A stretch of 64,000 nt of DNA, taken from assembly GCA_012295275.1 (NCBI GenBank), contig CM022673.1, forward strand, positions 19,184,810 through 19,248,809. Direction: 5' to 3'. Position numbers and translations under genes: made by a program. The notes under the pieces were generated by a model. The model searched no databases. It saw nothing but the letters and a program-made list of their open reading frames with translations, and was not told the DNA's origin. This document shows, piece by piece, positions 38,101 through 58,683 of this stretch. This stretch comes from Chrysomallon squamiferum (taxonomy: Eukaryota > Mollusca > Gastropoda > Neomphalida > Peltospiridae). Position 1 is the first letter of the stretch, and the number at the start of each line of letters is the position of its first letter.

Positions 38101-39267
38101 TTAAAATTTCACATTCTTAAATCTAGCCTCAGAAATATTGTTACGAAATTAGATCACTTACAATATAAATATTGTAATAGCCTGAAATACCACTATACGT
38201 AGATGGATATTACCTGGAATTTTAAATGTCTCTGACCTTAGTCCTATGTAATTCGAGGTGGGCAGATAGATAACATTGTAACTAAATGAATTTTTTGTAA
38301 TGACATGTAATTATGTATTATGTAATAGTTTTTACAATGTCATAGCTATGAATATGGATTGACAAACTTATTTCTGACAAAGGATATGAAAGAAAAAAGA
38401 GTAAAGCCTATCAATTGGATACCATTCTGTGACATCAAGCCAAGCACAGTCCTTGTAATATCTAAATTTCATAATTATTAAAACAAAAATTCATAAATTT
38501 AGTCTATTTTACAATACATTTTCTTATATATAACTTTAATTTTTTAAAATGGCAGAGGTAATGATAATCTAATAAGAAATTACTTTGCTATGCTTTTAAA
38601 AATTAAAGTTATAATCATTGATTGATGAGGGGTAAAATATACGTAAACAGCATCAGAACTTAAATGAATTTCCCAGCACCATGCCTGTATAGAAATAAAT
38701 ACTGAAAAAGTGGACTAACAAATAATCAACAAATGTTTATTTTAAGTGCTTATCATTAAGTTGATTAATACAATGATACTGTAAGCAGCGATTTCCTCTA
38801 AACTTACTCTGAAACAAAGAGTTTCTTTAACTGTCATGTTTTCAAGAAACAATTCATTCTGCTGCACATAAGCTGAAATATTTCTGATGCCTTTTCCAAC
38901 AGTTATACCATTCACATTGATGTCACCATCTACCATATACTGGGAAGTGTTCCGTCCTGTCAGTATGTTCATAAGAGTAGATTTACCTGCACCACTAAAA
39001 TAAGAATTAAAAAAAAAAAAAAATTGTGTACAGCAAAATTATGGGATTTATGTATATTTCTACAACAGCATATGTTTTTAAAAATAAATACATAAATAGA
39101 AAGGAGAAGTTTTTTATTTCATCAGTTGATAACAAGAAACTGATTAACAGGTAAAATGGTTTGTTTAATGTTTAGTTACCTGGCTCCTAGAACGGCAAGA
39201 AGTGTTCCTGGTTTCACAAGTCCACTTACTTAAAAGAATGAAGCAATAGTTATAATAATAGTAGTAG

Positions 39268-39313
<46 letters not shown>

Positions 39314-39845
39314 CGAAAAAGAAAAGAATACAATAAAATACATTAATGGGGGGAGGGGGAACCAAATGACATTTCAAAATTTAGTCTGCTTTCTGATAAT
39401 ACGCTCAAATAATTTAATAGTTTTCAACACTGATTTATGTTCTACTGACCATCGATTTCATGGACTAACAGGCAGATACACAATTAGCATCCAGCTTAAA
39501 CAGAGTCGTGTCGCTCGCGTCGCATGCGCCCGCTTGGGCGCGAGCGACACGACTGTTTACATCCTAAACAGACGCGACCGTGGCGACTGAATCCTTTTTG
39601 AAACTTTGATCCACCACTGAAGACAAATTAAACCTATCAGGGTATCTTTTAAAATGTTCTATCATCTTAATGCAAAGCTACGTTCCCCCACCCCAGGTAG
39701 GACTGGATTTCACGTGAACAAAGATTTTACAGCAATGTAATGATTTTTTTTGGAGTTATTTCTGGCTTCAGAAAGTTTCCGTGGTCTTCTGTCATGTTTT
39801 CTGAAAACCATGGTTAGGTTTCGTCTTCCCTGCACCCTGTCATTC

Positions 39846-39892
<47 letters not shown>

Positions 39893-40240
39893 TAATTTTT
39901 GTATTTGGATAACTATCACTACAAGTTTTATAAAACTGTTACCATTTTGAAGAATTTGTTTATACTGTGAGCCAGATTCATTCTTTCCACAACATCTGTT
40001 TTTATTAATCCTAACGTATACATTACAATTCTTCCATGTCAGGTAAATTGGCTCAATGGTTTCTGTCACGCTAAGTAACAACGTTGACGTTGATTTTCTG
40101 CGTTCTGTGGATCTTCCTAATGTGTCATCGCTCAATGGATCGGTACTGCCCTCTGATAAAAAAGTATCACCGATGGACAAGTATGTTTTGCTCTGTTGAC
40201 CACGGTTTCTACCAAGTAGCAGTTCGTTTTGTTCATCCAT
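23182..40240 (-). CDS. white: White-type ABCG half-transporter, complete, 19 coding exons, 679 residues
   Basis: ABCG half-transporters dimerise to move small hydrophobic or pigment-precursor molecules across membranes. Exons in transcript order: 40240-39943, 39228-39180, 38994-38808, 38045-37974, 37753-37655, 37543-37377, 37145-37074, 36842-36740, 34107-34003, 33461-33430, 27689-27584, 27123-26992, 26530-26438, 26170-26113, 25847-25770, 25561-25456, 24862-24762, 24445-24369 and 23286-23182. All phases close: 680 codons including the stop, against 687 residues in Drosophila White. The nucleotide-binding domain comes first: Walker A GASGAGKST (114-122, split across exons 2/3), Q-loop AYVQQNELF, signature ISGGE (222-226), Walker [13 protein letters not shown] (242-253) and H-loop TIHQP. 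Then NPADFY and a six-helix membrane part with [11 protein letters not shown], close to White VGVMNINGAIF. Orthology to white rather than scarlet or brown is inferred. A TTATAG acceptor before the ATG suggests an upstream noncoding exon. Intron 10 contains GLRX5 on the other strand. Confidence 0.9.
23389..23930. repeat. Intronic segment bounded by a 30-base purine/pyrimidine inverted repeat
   Basis: The purine-only tract at 23389-23418 (ends GGAAAGAAAGAAACAG) returns as its complement at 23900-23930 with a few mismatches, about 480 bases apart, in the last ABCG intron. Between them, a minus-strand frame reads [12 protein letters not shown] and [15 protein letters not shown], which looks like a decayed repeat-encoded protein that I cannot assign. 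It may be a small transposon relic or merely paired simple-sequence tracts. Confidence 0.45.
24146..24215. repeat. Compound TG/TA/GATA simple repeat
   Basis: A run of TG changes to TA and then to GACA/GATA-like tetramers in ABCG intron 18. A related TA run with GACAGACA is at 24022-24047. Confidence 0.85.
28655..29298. mobile_element. Foldback/terminal-inverted-repeat element upstream of GLRX5 (family R)
   Basis: The left end (GGAGTATCCTCTGGCGGAGA, then GCTCAGACGGACA) is matched in reverse complement by the right end (CGAGTATTCTCTGGTGGAGA, then GTTCAGGCGGACA). The match runs for roughly 70-80 bases, including ATATCGCTGGTT-like sequence. Each end can itself fold: CTCTGGCGGAGAA pairs with TTCTCCGCTAGAG. 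The ends are about 640 bases apart and the right end lies 166 bases from the GLRX5 start codon. The starts of the dispersed repeats at 11884, 56945 and 61995 resemble these ends. No coding capacity is seen; the frame at 28723-28947 lies inside the element and is probably chance. Confidence 0.7.
28965..28972. promoter_or_regulatory. Perfect CRE palindrome TGACGTCA upstream of GLRX5
   Basis: TGACGTCA, the full-length CREB/ATF palindrome, lies about 490 bases before the GLRX5 ATG, inside the inverted-repeat element; a second, partial TGACGTC lies near 29346, about 118 bases before the ATG. An 8-base match can be chance, so function is not established. Confidence 0.3.
29464..31968 (+). CDS. GLRX5: Mitochondrial monothiol glutaredoxin 5, complete, two exons, 145 residues
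   Basis: GLRX5 carries [2Fe-2S] clusters between the mitochondrial scaffold and target proteins. Exon 1 is 29464-29728 and exon 2 is 31796-31968. The junction G|GA is phase 1 and the frame closes at TGA with 146 codons. The N-terminus ([19 protein letters not shown]) is rich in Arg/Ser/Leu with no acid, as expected of a mitochondrial targeting peptide. The glutaredoxin fold follows, with the monothiol active site CGFS at residues 57-60, then [19 protein letters not shown] (cis-Pro TIPQ and GG glutathione-binding motif) and [13 protein letters not shown] at the end. Human GLRX5 is very similar across these blocks. The whole gene lies inside intron 10 of the minus-strand ABCG gene, and its own intron holds a pogo-type element (30626-31509). 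Confidence 0.95.
30626..31509 (+). mobile_element. Pogo-type DNA transposon relic, family P1 copy 2, in the GLRX5 intron
   Basis: The ends are inverted repeats: CCGTATATACTTGTGTACAA on the left and, complemented, CCGTATATACTTGTGTATAA on the right, flanked by TA. From the ATG at 31005 a frame gives [20 protein letters not shown], the N-terminal helix-turn-helix typical of pogo/Tigger (CENP-B-like) transposases, then stops within about 37 codons. No catalytic core remains. Copy 3 (35289-36058) is in the opposite orientation and copy 1 is at the left edge. Confidence 0.88.
32366..32371 (+). terminator. Candidate polyadenylation signal AATAAA for GLRX5
   Basis: A canonical AATAAA hexamer about 400 bases after the GLRX5 stop codon, in CTTCTAATAAAGTC, with T/TG-rich sequence following. 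It is the first convincing signal downstream, but AATAAA is common in such AT-rich DNA. Confidence 0.45.
35289..36058 (-). mobile_element. Pogo-type DNA transposon relic, family P1 copy 3
   Basis: Terminal inverted repeats CTGTATATACTTGTGTATAA and, complemented, CCGTATATACTTGTGTAAGA are flanked by TA, and the interior is shared with copies 1 and 2 in reverse orientation. It keeps some sequence missing from copy 1 and lacks the transposase N-terminus that copy 2 retains, so each copy is an independent deletion product. It lies in ABCG intron 8. Confidence 0.88.
39271..39313. repeat. (AAT)n microsatellite
   Basis: About 14 AAT units next to the acceptor of ABCG coding exon 2 (39180-39228), just upstream in transcript sense. 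Confidence 0.95.
39498..39559. repeat. GC-rich stem-loop in an AT-rich intron
   Basis: The 15-base arm GTCGTGTCGCTCGCG (39505-39519) is perfectly complementary to 39539-39553, and the pairing extends outward through AAACAG/CTGTTT with a small bulge. The 19-base centre can form a competing inner stem, GCGCCC-GCTT-GGGCGC. A related AAACAGACGCGACCGTGGCG sequence follows at about 39568. It lies in ABCG intron 1 and stands out by its CpG content. Confidence 0.8.
39846..39890. repeat. (CA)n microsatellite
   Basis: About 22 CA units immediately downstream (in gene sense) of the donor of ABCG coding exon 1 (39943). Confidence 0.95.
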
Positions 40241-42904
40241 TATCTATAAATATAACCTGAATTTAATGGACATTCGTAATAATAAAGATTCATAATAATA
40301 ATAATGAATGTAGATATGCATAAATGTAACACAACAAAACACCTATATAATAAATATACAATCATTTTGAAAAGTTTAAAATCTGGGACTTTAAATCTGA
40401 TCGATGATAATATACTATTCTTATATGACCCTTGAAAAGATAAATACTAGCATGACTTGGCAGTTTTATTCTTTTTATTCATGATTTGGTACAAATGTGA
40501 AGAACATAAAAATCCTACTATCATATTACTTCTCATAAAATATAACGAATACAAAATAAACAAACAAAATAACAAAAAAAAAAAAAAAAAAAAACCTAGT
40601 AGCAAATGGTATTAAGGAATATTTAAATTTCAGAACATAATTATAATTTTACTATTACAATAATATATAATCTTAGTCAAAACAAAAGGTATGGATATTT
40701 CTGGTATAAAGTAGAAGTAAACTTAACTGATGTAATAATACTGCACTTTCAATCGTGTTTTATTTGGTCCGCCTTAGTTTAATGTTAGTAAGGCAACAAA
40801 ACATCGTCACTGAAAATATATCTGGGTGCTATCATTATTTTTTTGCCTGCAGTCGTGACTTCAATACTATAACGTCTGATTTACTATAACGTTTATTCGA
40901 GTTGTCAGAAAAATATTGTATATTCCTTAAAATGTATATAATCAAAAAATATTTTCAGTGCATTTAAATCATATTTTCTTAAATGTATTCGCAGTCAGTA
41001 CATGAATACAGCAAGTCTGTTATTTTGGAGGAGATTAAAAAGCTTATGCAAATTAGGTAAAATCCACAAAATTCTTACTTCAATACCTAGAAAATATAGC
41101 TATATTAAGCAATATGTTTCCGATTCCCACTAGATCCTCATGGCAAAACAGTATGAATCAACTATCCAACAAGCTTTATTGTGAATTTAAAATATTCTAC
41201 TTTGTTAATATTATGTGCTATTTCTAAAGCTTTACCGAAAATCCGAGTGTTGTATTTTCTGGAGAACCCCCACCCACGATACTCAACAAAATTTCTGTAT
41301 GTATAACTAAAATATGCATTTAAAACCCATTTTCACAAAACCGCATTTAGCAGCGTCCTCCTTTACTGAATAACAAAAAATATGCTGAGATTTAGATCCC
41401 TTTATTTTGATCGTTCTATAAACTTGGAAATATTAACGAAATAAAGGGTTGAAAAAAATATTAAAAATAAAAAATAAACACAAATAAGACGAGATGAAAT
41501 CACTGATATCAGGGAATGAAAAAGAAATGCTTGATGGCCATAGATCGGAACGGCTGATGGCTTTATCGGATAATAGTACTATGCGTTTGCATTAGGCTGT
41601 CTCCCAAAGCATTGGCTGAGGGCTTAAGGCGGATAGCTGAGGCAGTAAAACGAATTGGTCCTCTACCAGTTTGGGAAGCGGTAAACAGCAAAGACAGTAT
41701 AAAGAGGTTTTAATGTACGACTGCTAATTAATAATGTAATGGCGATGTAAATAAATAATGACTATTACTGATATATTTATACTTCTTATGTGATTAAAAG
41801 CAAAACAAAAATTACCTTTCAGATCTGTTTATAATCACACAACAATCTGAATCTCCAGCTTGCAACCAAATGAAGTTCTGGGTGCATAGTCCATGAATCA
41901 CTTGATTAAGTAGGCTAGGTCACTCGAGCATATAGATATTATACCATACAGAATAGTCCTTTATTTTTTAGAAACCTTAACACATGACTTGTTACTTTTG
42001 TATTTTTCGTTTTTAGATTTTTATATCCTGTTAAAAAGTTATAAAAAAAAAAAAAAAAAAAAAAATACAAAATGGTCTTAAGAAACAAACGAAACAATAA
42101 TAATAAAAAGTACGAAAAATGAACATTTTCAATTAATCTTTATTAAAAAACGTATTATTTTTTTTTAGGTAAATCAGTCTTAGCTAATAACAAAATGTTA
42201 TTTAATTCTGACATTTTTATTTACCTAAAATAATGTAAAAAAAGAGAACAATACTCATGTCAAACTGAGGGTAGGGAAATGCATAATTATTTACTCTCGT
42301 GTTCATGGTACTGGAAGGCATAGTTTTATAAGCGAGATGCTTGCATAACTGGGCTTAATTTGTATAAACTGGATTAAATATTTTCTTACTAATAAACGAT
42401 ATAAGCATAATTTGTTTTCTTAAGTTTAGTTTGCCGAATAAATGAATATGTAACTGTTTTAAATAATTTGATTTCTTCTCTGTCTTTTTTGCTCATTTCT
42501 TTCTTCTTTCTTCATCTGCTTTTTTTTTTTTTTTTTTTAATGTAAGTTATTACTTGGTACTACTGAATTAAGTTAAATTGTTCGTTGACCATCGGGAAAA
42601 AAAAAAAAAAAAAAAAGAAATAATAATAATAATAATAAATTATTTATAAAACACAAAAAAAAAAAAAAAAATGCAGTTTATTTTTGTAATGTCTACTCGG
42701 AGGAAAAACCCTAATACAATAGAAAACAACAGCAATACCACTACAACGATAAAGAATTGTTCATACAGATGGATAAATTTATAAATAACAGCAAAGAAAT
42801 ATTTTTGCTTTTTTTGAGTGTTTTACGTAGACGCGTCAATCGAACATCCCCAAAACCAACCTCGAACTTAGGAAGAGAAGTTAACTCTAATCTCAATGTC
42901 TAAA
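40241..42904. other. Head-to-head intergenic region between the ABCG gene and SDHAF2
   Basis: The 2.66 kb separate the ABCG start (minus) from the SDHAF2 start (plus), and should hold both promoters and at least one ABCG 5' noncoding exon. The stretch 41500-41710 is noticeably less AT-rich than its flanks and is the best candidate for a first exon or promoter. Several A/T homopolymer runs are present (40575, 42040, 42519, 42597). No ORF is recognised. Confidence 0.5.
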
Positions 42905-45900
42905 ATGTCATTTGGAATTTCAATGTATTTTCGAATTTATCGACAACTGGCAAAACAATATATAATTAATAAGGTAAAAATGCTGCCGGTGGTGATCAAG
43001 GGGATACACATAAAGTAGAAATTAAAAGTCTAAAATATATAAGAATGTTAACCATTAATGTCGGATATAAAAAGAAGCCGGATAAAAATCATAAAATGTA
43101 TATTATTATATATATATATATTTTTTTAGAAGTGTTGTTTTACTTGCACACGTTACATGAGAATACTTGGTTTAATGATTTAGATCTAGGTTTGGTTAAC
43201 AGTTTCCTTTTCATAAAATTAAAATAATGTAAAAATATTGTTTATTGGATTTTAATTTTTTTTTTTTTTTTTTTACAGAGTCATGTTTCTAAGTATGTTC
43301 CATCAAGTTGTTTGTACTGTTCACACAGGCATATATATACTCCAGAGAGCAAGAGTCCCCCAATTCCAGAATATTCTGAAAAAAGAGACGAAAGCAATGT
43401 TTTGAAAAAGGCCAGACTATTATATCAGAGCCGCAAGAGAGGAATGCTGGAGAATGGATTGCTGCTAAGGTGGGTTAAAAATATTGGTCATAAAATCACA
43501 GTCACTAACTAAGACAGCAAAATGTTAATTTACTTTACAATTTCTTAAAAATCCTCTTTACATGGTTTTAAAATTTAATTTCAGAATTAAAATATCCAAG
43601 ATTATGTTCATGGACAAAAGTATATTTTTCTGAATTATTCTATTTGTAATGTATTTAGTAAAATCAATAAATCTCCCTGAAAAGGTGGAATTTTTCTTGT
43701 CAGTTTATATCTAGACTGATATATGGGGCATCCATGAAAATGGTTAAATCATTTTATAAGTCGAAATAATTTGTTATTATATGTAAGAGCATGTCATTGA
43801 AACTCTAGATGTCTTGTTAACCACAGTATAAAGTTTTGCAAGTGGATCTATGCATTCATGTACATAATTCAGAATCTATTATTATTATGCAACCATTTGG
43901 AGTTGGTTTTAAGAACATTATGAGAAAAATCTGAAGATAGCAAATTTTCCCCTGTATGACAAGAAAATAAACTTTAATTTTATGATTCTGTTAGCTGTAA
44001 TATTAAATAAAGATGAGTATATTTTTACTGTAATGGAAGTTAATATATATTTTAAATTTATATTTCATTGTATACATATATATATATAGGAGATGAGACT
44101 TGAGTACAGCATCCATTAACATGTCACAAATATTTATCTTTTGTTTAAGTCCAAAAAACCTTTTTATATTTTAGCAGAGGGAGTTAATATAATCAGAATA
44201 GGGTTAATATTATAATACCAGCATTTAGAAAAGCTTTATTCAGATTTATTTTATTCACGCACAACATATAGAGCAAAACAATACACAAGAAAGTTTAACA
44301 TGCAAATGATGTGCTTAGTTGTAGTATAAAATATTTATTTATTTATTTGTTTATTTATTTATTTATTTATTTATGTTTTCTGCGATAAAACAGAATGTAT
44401 ATAATAATAAACATACAAATAAATACATCTGTTTACCAGTTTGATATTCTAATTCCAAACTAAGGAGTCAAAATTATGTGCCTGCATGAAACAAACATTG
44501 CTAGGGTAGTAAACAAAACAACATAATGATTCTCTTTATCACAACTGACTGAACAACATCGTAACGACAAGTAAATGACTCTCAGTCATGATGTTATCAT
44601 TTGCTATAATTTATGGCATCATTATGATCTAACGACTGACATCTTTGGCATCATGGCCCCTGGATTGCAGGTAAGTATATGTGGTCTTCGTATCTGCACG
44701 AATACTTATGTCTTTATCTACAGCTAAAGAGTGTTCATTCACTAGGCCTTACTGCTTCTCTACTGATTAATTATTATTTTATTTTTTTGGCAGTACATTT
44801 GCTTCTAAATATCTAAATACAATGACAGAGATGCAGTTGAAAGCATATGACAAACTGATAAATCAGCCCTCCAATGACTGGGAAATCTACTACTGGATTA
44901 CAGGTATTAAAATCTTTAGTTTTAAGTATTTCATGTATATTAGCTGTAGGGAAATAACATTTTTTGCCAGTCTAAAATCAGTTGTTGATCTTTGGAACTG
45001 AAACTTTTATGAAAGAATGTTTGCTGGTCCTACGTTTTAGTTCTAAGAATATATATCTTTCTATAACTGAAATAATTATTATTATTTTCAACTTACTATC
45101 AAATGTTCTTACATTGAAAACACAGATCAAATGTGGAAAGCTTGTTCTTTATTATCATTCAAAACAGTACAAACTACTTTTGTTTATAAACATCCTAGAT
45201 AAAAAAAAAATCAACCTTTTTATTTTTCAATGTTAAATAAGTAGGTTTCATGCACTGGGACAAATGATTGAATTGATACAAGTAACAGATAATATATTTG
45301 TCAAATTAAGTTCATTATTATTTGTATGACATTTAAAATAAGTATGTATAATGGCAAAATGGAAATGGTTTTTAACAAAATTTAAACGGAGGGAAAAATA
45401 TGGATATTGTTGTAACCAACATAATTTTGATGATGGACTAGGGCAATCACTAAAACACATATTTTTCTCTCTGGTTGAGAGTGAGAGAAAAAAGGAGTAA
45501 TATTATTATTCATGTGTTAATATGGTAAATGTTTGTGAAATTCATTTGTATGATTGTTATTTATTTCTATTGTTACTGCAGTTAAATAAATCAGGTTAAA
45601 TTGCATAATAGAAAAGTAATAGGTTAGTTATAGTTCCCTTTTGGATGTTTTGGTTTTGCTGAGCCAATGTTTCAAATCATAATATTTTAAGCTTTTTGTT
45701 GTTTATGGTAGTACAAACTGACCCTGTTCAAAACAACAAAAACAAATACACAGAAAAAAACCCTCTATATATCCCACACATATGAATGACCAATTTTTAA
45801 ATTATTTAAAAAAAAAATGATGTTTGTGATATTTATTACAGGGGCAAAACCTACACCAGATGAATACAAAAGTGATGTAATGGATATGCTAAAGAAACAC

Positions 45901-45954
45901 GCACAAAATGAAAATCGTGAAACCAGGATAAAACAACCTGATCTTGAAAATTAG
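42905..45954 (+). CDS. SDHAF2: Succinate dehydrogenase assembly factor 2, complete, four exons, 160 residues
   Basis: SDHAF2 (SDH5) promotes covalent FAD attachment to the flavoprotein subunit of mitochondrial complex II. Exons are 42905-42973, 43279-43469, 44794-44903 and 45842-45954, with consistent phases and a TAG stop. Exon 1 encodes [18 protein letters not shown] and five more residues, a basic, acid-free N-terminus suited to mitochondrial import; its donor AAG|GTAAAA is phase 0 and fits exon 2. The conserved core is complete: [20 protein letters not shown], then [35 protein letters not shown] and [14 protein letters not shown], close to human SDHAF2 (166 residues). Exon 1 was chosen by splice phase because no other ATG upstream gives an open frame; it is the least certain part. 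The gene is head-to-head with the ABCG gene and convergent with cathepsin D. Confidence 0.93.
44331..44374. repeat. (TTTA)n microsatellite
   Basis: About ten TTTA units with one interruption in SDHAF2 intron 2. Confidence 0.95.
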
Positions 45955-47892
45955 ATATTACATCAGATATATTTTGGATAGCATATTCAGGTTTTTATGC
46001 TGTGAACAGTCAGAAACTGACTATTACTGATACTGCCCAACTTAAAAAAAAAACCCACCCAAAACACAACAGAAACAACTTTCCACAGAGACATGTCGCC
46101 ACTTACAAAGATTAAATAATGGCTTGTATTATTTATTTTTTAGTTTTATTTAACAAACAAATTTAACAGATTAGTTAAATTTTTTTATAAGCGTAATAGA
46201 AGTTACACAAAAGACAAACATTTCATATACTATACAATCTCTTGTTTATTTTTCTGACTTTACAATAACATAATTGGTTTGATACTGTATTTCTGCTAAA
46301 ACAAAAAACAATCATCCACCTGCATAGCCATTGCTTGAGCCAACTGCAGAAATCGGCATACATCATTTATCTTAGACATTTTTACAATTTTCTCGTTATT
46401 TACTTAAAGAAAGAAAAAAAGAAACAAATAATTGATGCATAGTTTTGCCAATCAAATATTTAGTATCAAAACAACCAGTAGATTTACTTAAGTAAAAGAA
46501 ACTCTCCATTTTAAATCCAAAATTCCCTCCACAAAATAAGTAATGTTGCATGTTATTGCATACAAATGGAAAATAAAAAAAGAAATATTGCTTGCTTCCA
46601 TCAAATTATGCTGTGCAGCTTATCCATGATTTTCCCATGCATTGACAGATGCTTTTAATATTAGTTGAGATTTTGTTTGTACAATTGGCAAATCCACTGG
46701 AAAAAGATAATAGGTGTGCCATTCCTTGTACTGATAACTTACCCCTAATAATTAACATTAAATAAATATGCCCAAAATACATTTTTTAAAAGTGTTAACA
46801 TTATATGCAATTTTTTTCCTCTTAAGTAGGTTGAACTCATTGATGATGATGTTTATGGTTAAACAAAGCAATAAAATGAATTACTGAAAATTTTGCTCAG
46901 AACTGTAGTGTTTGTAACATGCAGGTGTTCTCATCTTTGCCATACAAGCTAGAGTACATTTGTATTTCTTAGTTTAGTTGGTGAATGAATAATTGTGTAT
47001 CCATTTCAAATCTTGTAAATGTACAAGAATTGTGAAGGAGCCAGTGAAATATTTAGGACCTGAAATTAATGATTTTAGAGAAAAAGCAATTTGCACTTTT
47101 GTATAATTAAATGTATGTAACTTAATAAAGTTAGAGTTGATATTATTACCATACCATTTACAAATGCAGATGAGGAAAACAGAAAACAAAACAACAAATT
47201 GGAAAAGTATTTATTACTTTTTAATGTGCAAAATACAAAATAATGTATGTACAAAAATCTGGAGATTTTAAAAATGAAAAAAAAATCATTGTTATCAAAA
47301 TCCACACATTTAGTTACTGTTAACGTTTGGGAATAACTGACATTAACTGTTTGGTGTCAAATATATCAATAGTTTGTTAAAACATTGGAGGTTCATCACA
47401 ATATAAATTAAAAATACAATCAACTTTTATTACAAGAAAAACAACAACATGTTAGTGAAGTGAGTTGTGAAATAGTAATAAAGAAAAAAATAGATATGAT
47501 TTAGAAATCAGATATTCTGGGTTAAATTATGTGATCAATCGATCTAATAAGAATTGTGTATTATTTTTATTTACGCCCCCCCCCCAAACACCTACAAACA
47601 AATATAAAACTATAAATAAAATATTAAAAAATTATTGTTTGCCATTATATTTAAGGAAAGATCAACCTTCAGATATTTTTATTTTGTCCATTTATTTATT
47701 GACCAATACCTAATAATAATAGATGACAAATATTTGTTATAATACAGTTGTGTGACAAATATTGTTGCTGAACACACATTTTGGAAAGTCATAAAATGCA
47801 GTTTAAATGAGTAAATATTGGAAAGTAGTTTACAAGTATATTTAATATTCAGTACCGTAAGTCTGATACTTTACTTAATTTTGACATTTTAA
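45955..47892. other. Convergent 3' region between SDHAF2 and the cathepsin D-like gene
   Basis: No coding frame is recognised. The 3' untranslated regions of both genes should lie here. AATAAA on the plus strand occurs near 46572, 46761 and 46870, any of which could serve SDHAF2. On the minus strand the complement TTTATT occurs several times between 47550 and 47700. I cannot choose among them from sequence. Confidence 0.5.
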
Positions 47893-56372
<8,480 letters not shown>

Positions 56373-56944
56373 TTTGCTTTCCTTTAAAAATAAATTGTAG
56401 CTGACAGTTACACAAATAAACTGATACAATGCACGTTTACCGATTATTTATAAAAACGTAGCCCCAAACCAAGCATTACAATATATTTATTATTACATAT
56501 GCTAATTTCTATACCAAAGTGTAGTATTTGTTTCCCCAGCCGAAAAAAAAAAAAAAAAAAAAAGATGTCAAAATGCTAGTGATCAAGCTTTAATTAAATT
56601 TAACACTCAAAAGGATTTAGCCACCATAAAATGTTAGTTAAGATGCAGAACAGAAAAAGATGTGTCGACTTTTTTTTTTTTTTTTTTTTTTACCATTTGT
56701 ATCATATACACGGATAACGGTAATAGTATCCAGCGTAAATCTTTTTACTATACCTATTTAGGGCCAAACCATGCAAAAATCATGTGATAATCAGTCAGAA
56801 ATGTGACTTATCGGGTGAGCACGGGAACTAGATAAATCCTCCAACTTCATTATGATGTAGTTGATCGTATATTTGATACTGCTAAATTATCTTTACAACC
56901 GAACGCGTTATTAAATGAAACAACATCTTTTTCAGAAATCAGTT

Positions 56945-57215
56945 CTATTAATTCTCCGCTAAAGATAGATCTGTGTCGTTTTTTCGCTAATATTTTCCAA
57001 ACGTACGGTTCTGGCTAGTATATTCATTTAATAATAATTTTCATTTAGATCGATTATAGTTCACTGGTACCATAATGAGTACCATACAATCGTACATACA
57101 CACACTACAAAAAGAATCATAAATCACCGACTCGGAAATCTTGTTTGAACTGACCTGAATCGTGATGTAATGATCAGTTGATTAACGTGACAGCTTTCAG
57201 CGCGACGCACGAGGG
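56945..57215 (+). repeat. Dispersed repeat family R, copy b
   Basis: Shares with copies a and c the blocks TTCTCCGCTAAAGATAGATC, CTAGTATATTCATTTAATAATAAT, CATTTAGATCGA, CACCGACTCGGAAATCTTG and GATCAGTTGATTAA, ending in AGCGCGACG as copy c does. It lies upstream of the cathepsin D start. Confidence 0.8.
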
Positions 57216-57853
57216 GTCATCTCTGTTATTATTAGTCTTTACTTACATTAAGATTGTACTTCCAGGCTTGAAACAAAAAACCATAAAAAAAACCAAACAA
57301 AAAACCCCCAAAATTCAGATCGTTAAAAGAAAAATGTCGAAGCCCTAAAAATTAACGTTTAAGACTTTATTCTTCTAAATTTATTGCATCATCTAGATCT
57401 TTCACTGATTATTTTGATACAAAGTAGAAAGGGGTTTGCGAATTTTCAAACAATTACGCTGTGAATGATTTTACCAATTTTGTCTTCACATATTTATGTA
57501 AATGTACTTTGCAGAGAGGTGAATGAAAAAAAACAAACAAACAAAACAACAAAACAACAAAAACAACGAAAAAAACAAAAGCAACGACAAAAAACCCCAA
57601 ACAAAAACAAATACTAAATAGGTGCACATGGGGAACTAACTCCGTCTTAATGACTAGAGCTAATTTCTTCCATGCTGAGATGCATCGGTAGATCTCGACC
57701 ATTATGGTATTAAAACCTCGATGTGCAGCGAAGGAAAATATAAAGAGGAAATATAAAACAACCTGGAGAAGAACTGTAATTGTATTTCTGTATTTTCAAA
57801 TATTTTATTTATTGCAGATCTGCAGATGATTACTCGTGTTTAATTTCATTATA

Positions 57854-58524
57854 CAGTGGTACCTTGACTTACGAGTGCACCAACTTCAGCAAGCTTCAGA
57901 TACGCCGCCGTTGGTTGGCGCAACAAACAACACAACATCCGCCCAGCATCCCGCCGCTCACTCGTTTATAGCACTCGGTTACATTGCTGTGGAAACATCT
58001 GTTGTGTTGTGCTCGCGTTTTGTGCAATATTTTGACAAATTTCTTTTTTTTAAAACCATGTTTCCTAAGAAAGTGAGCGCAAAGGACAGTGCTGAGAAGA
58101 ACTGTCAATTGAATTAACGCATGAAATCGCAGAAAAACACGAGCGAGGTATGCTTGTAGTCGACTTAGCTATGCAGTACGAGCTTAGTACGATATGTACC
58201 ACACTGAAGCAGGAGTCGATAAGGCTATAGCTCCATCCAAAGCGTTAAAATAATTTGTCTAATCTCCTACATAAATACCCTTTACAAAACGACTTTATTT
58301 CTTTACATTTTCTTTTATTTTGTTTCTAATGCAATATTTGTCTTCTATAAATAAATTTTTCTTATTTAAAAACACGTTACATAAAACGGGGGTAGTTTTT
58401 GGGGATAGAACGGATTAATTGTATTTTTATTAATTTCAGCTGTGAAAATTGATTTGATATACGAGCAAATTGAGTTACGAGCTCAGACACGGAACGAATT
58501 AAAGTCTAAGTCAAGGTACCATTG
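57854..58524 (+). mobile_element. Pogo/Tigger-type DNA transposon relic, family P2 copy B
   Basis: The left end CAGTGGTACCTTGACTTACG and the complemented right end CAATGGTACCTTGACTTAGA are flanked by TA. A plus-strand frame has MFPKKVSAKDSAEKN, then a frame change, then SIELTHEI-EKHERGM...DLAMQYELSTICT-LKQ. This is the same N-terminal transposase domain as in copy A at 10749-11528, with frameshifts and stops. The catalytic part is missing. Confidence 0.88.
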
Positions 58525-58683
58525 TATAGCTGTTTACATTTGTTTCTACGTAGAAAACGTGTAGTAATTAATTTAACAAACAGAAAGTATATAGGTACAT
58601 AAAAACACAGATCTATCCATTCATGCATCCTTATATAATGCGTTCATGTTTTCAATTTAATGTCAGAGTTATGTTACAGTATT

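Noticed and set aside
39267-39590. Plus-strand ORF of 107 codons beginning with an Ile run
   Set aside because: The frame is produced by the (AAT)n repeat and the GC hairpin, with no homology.
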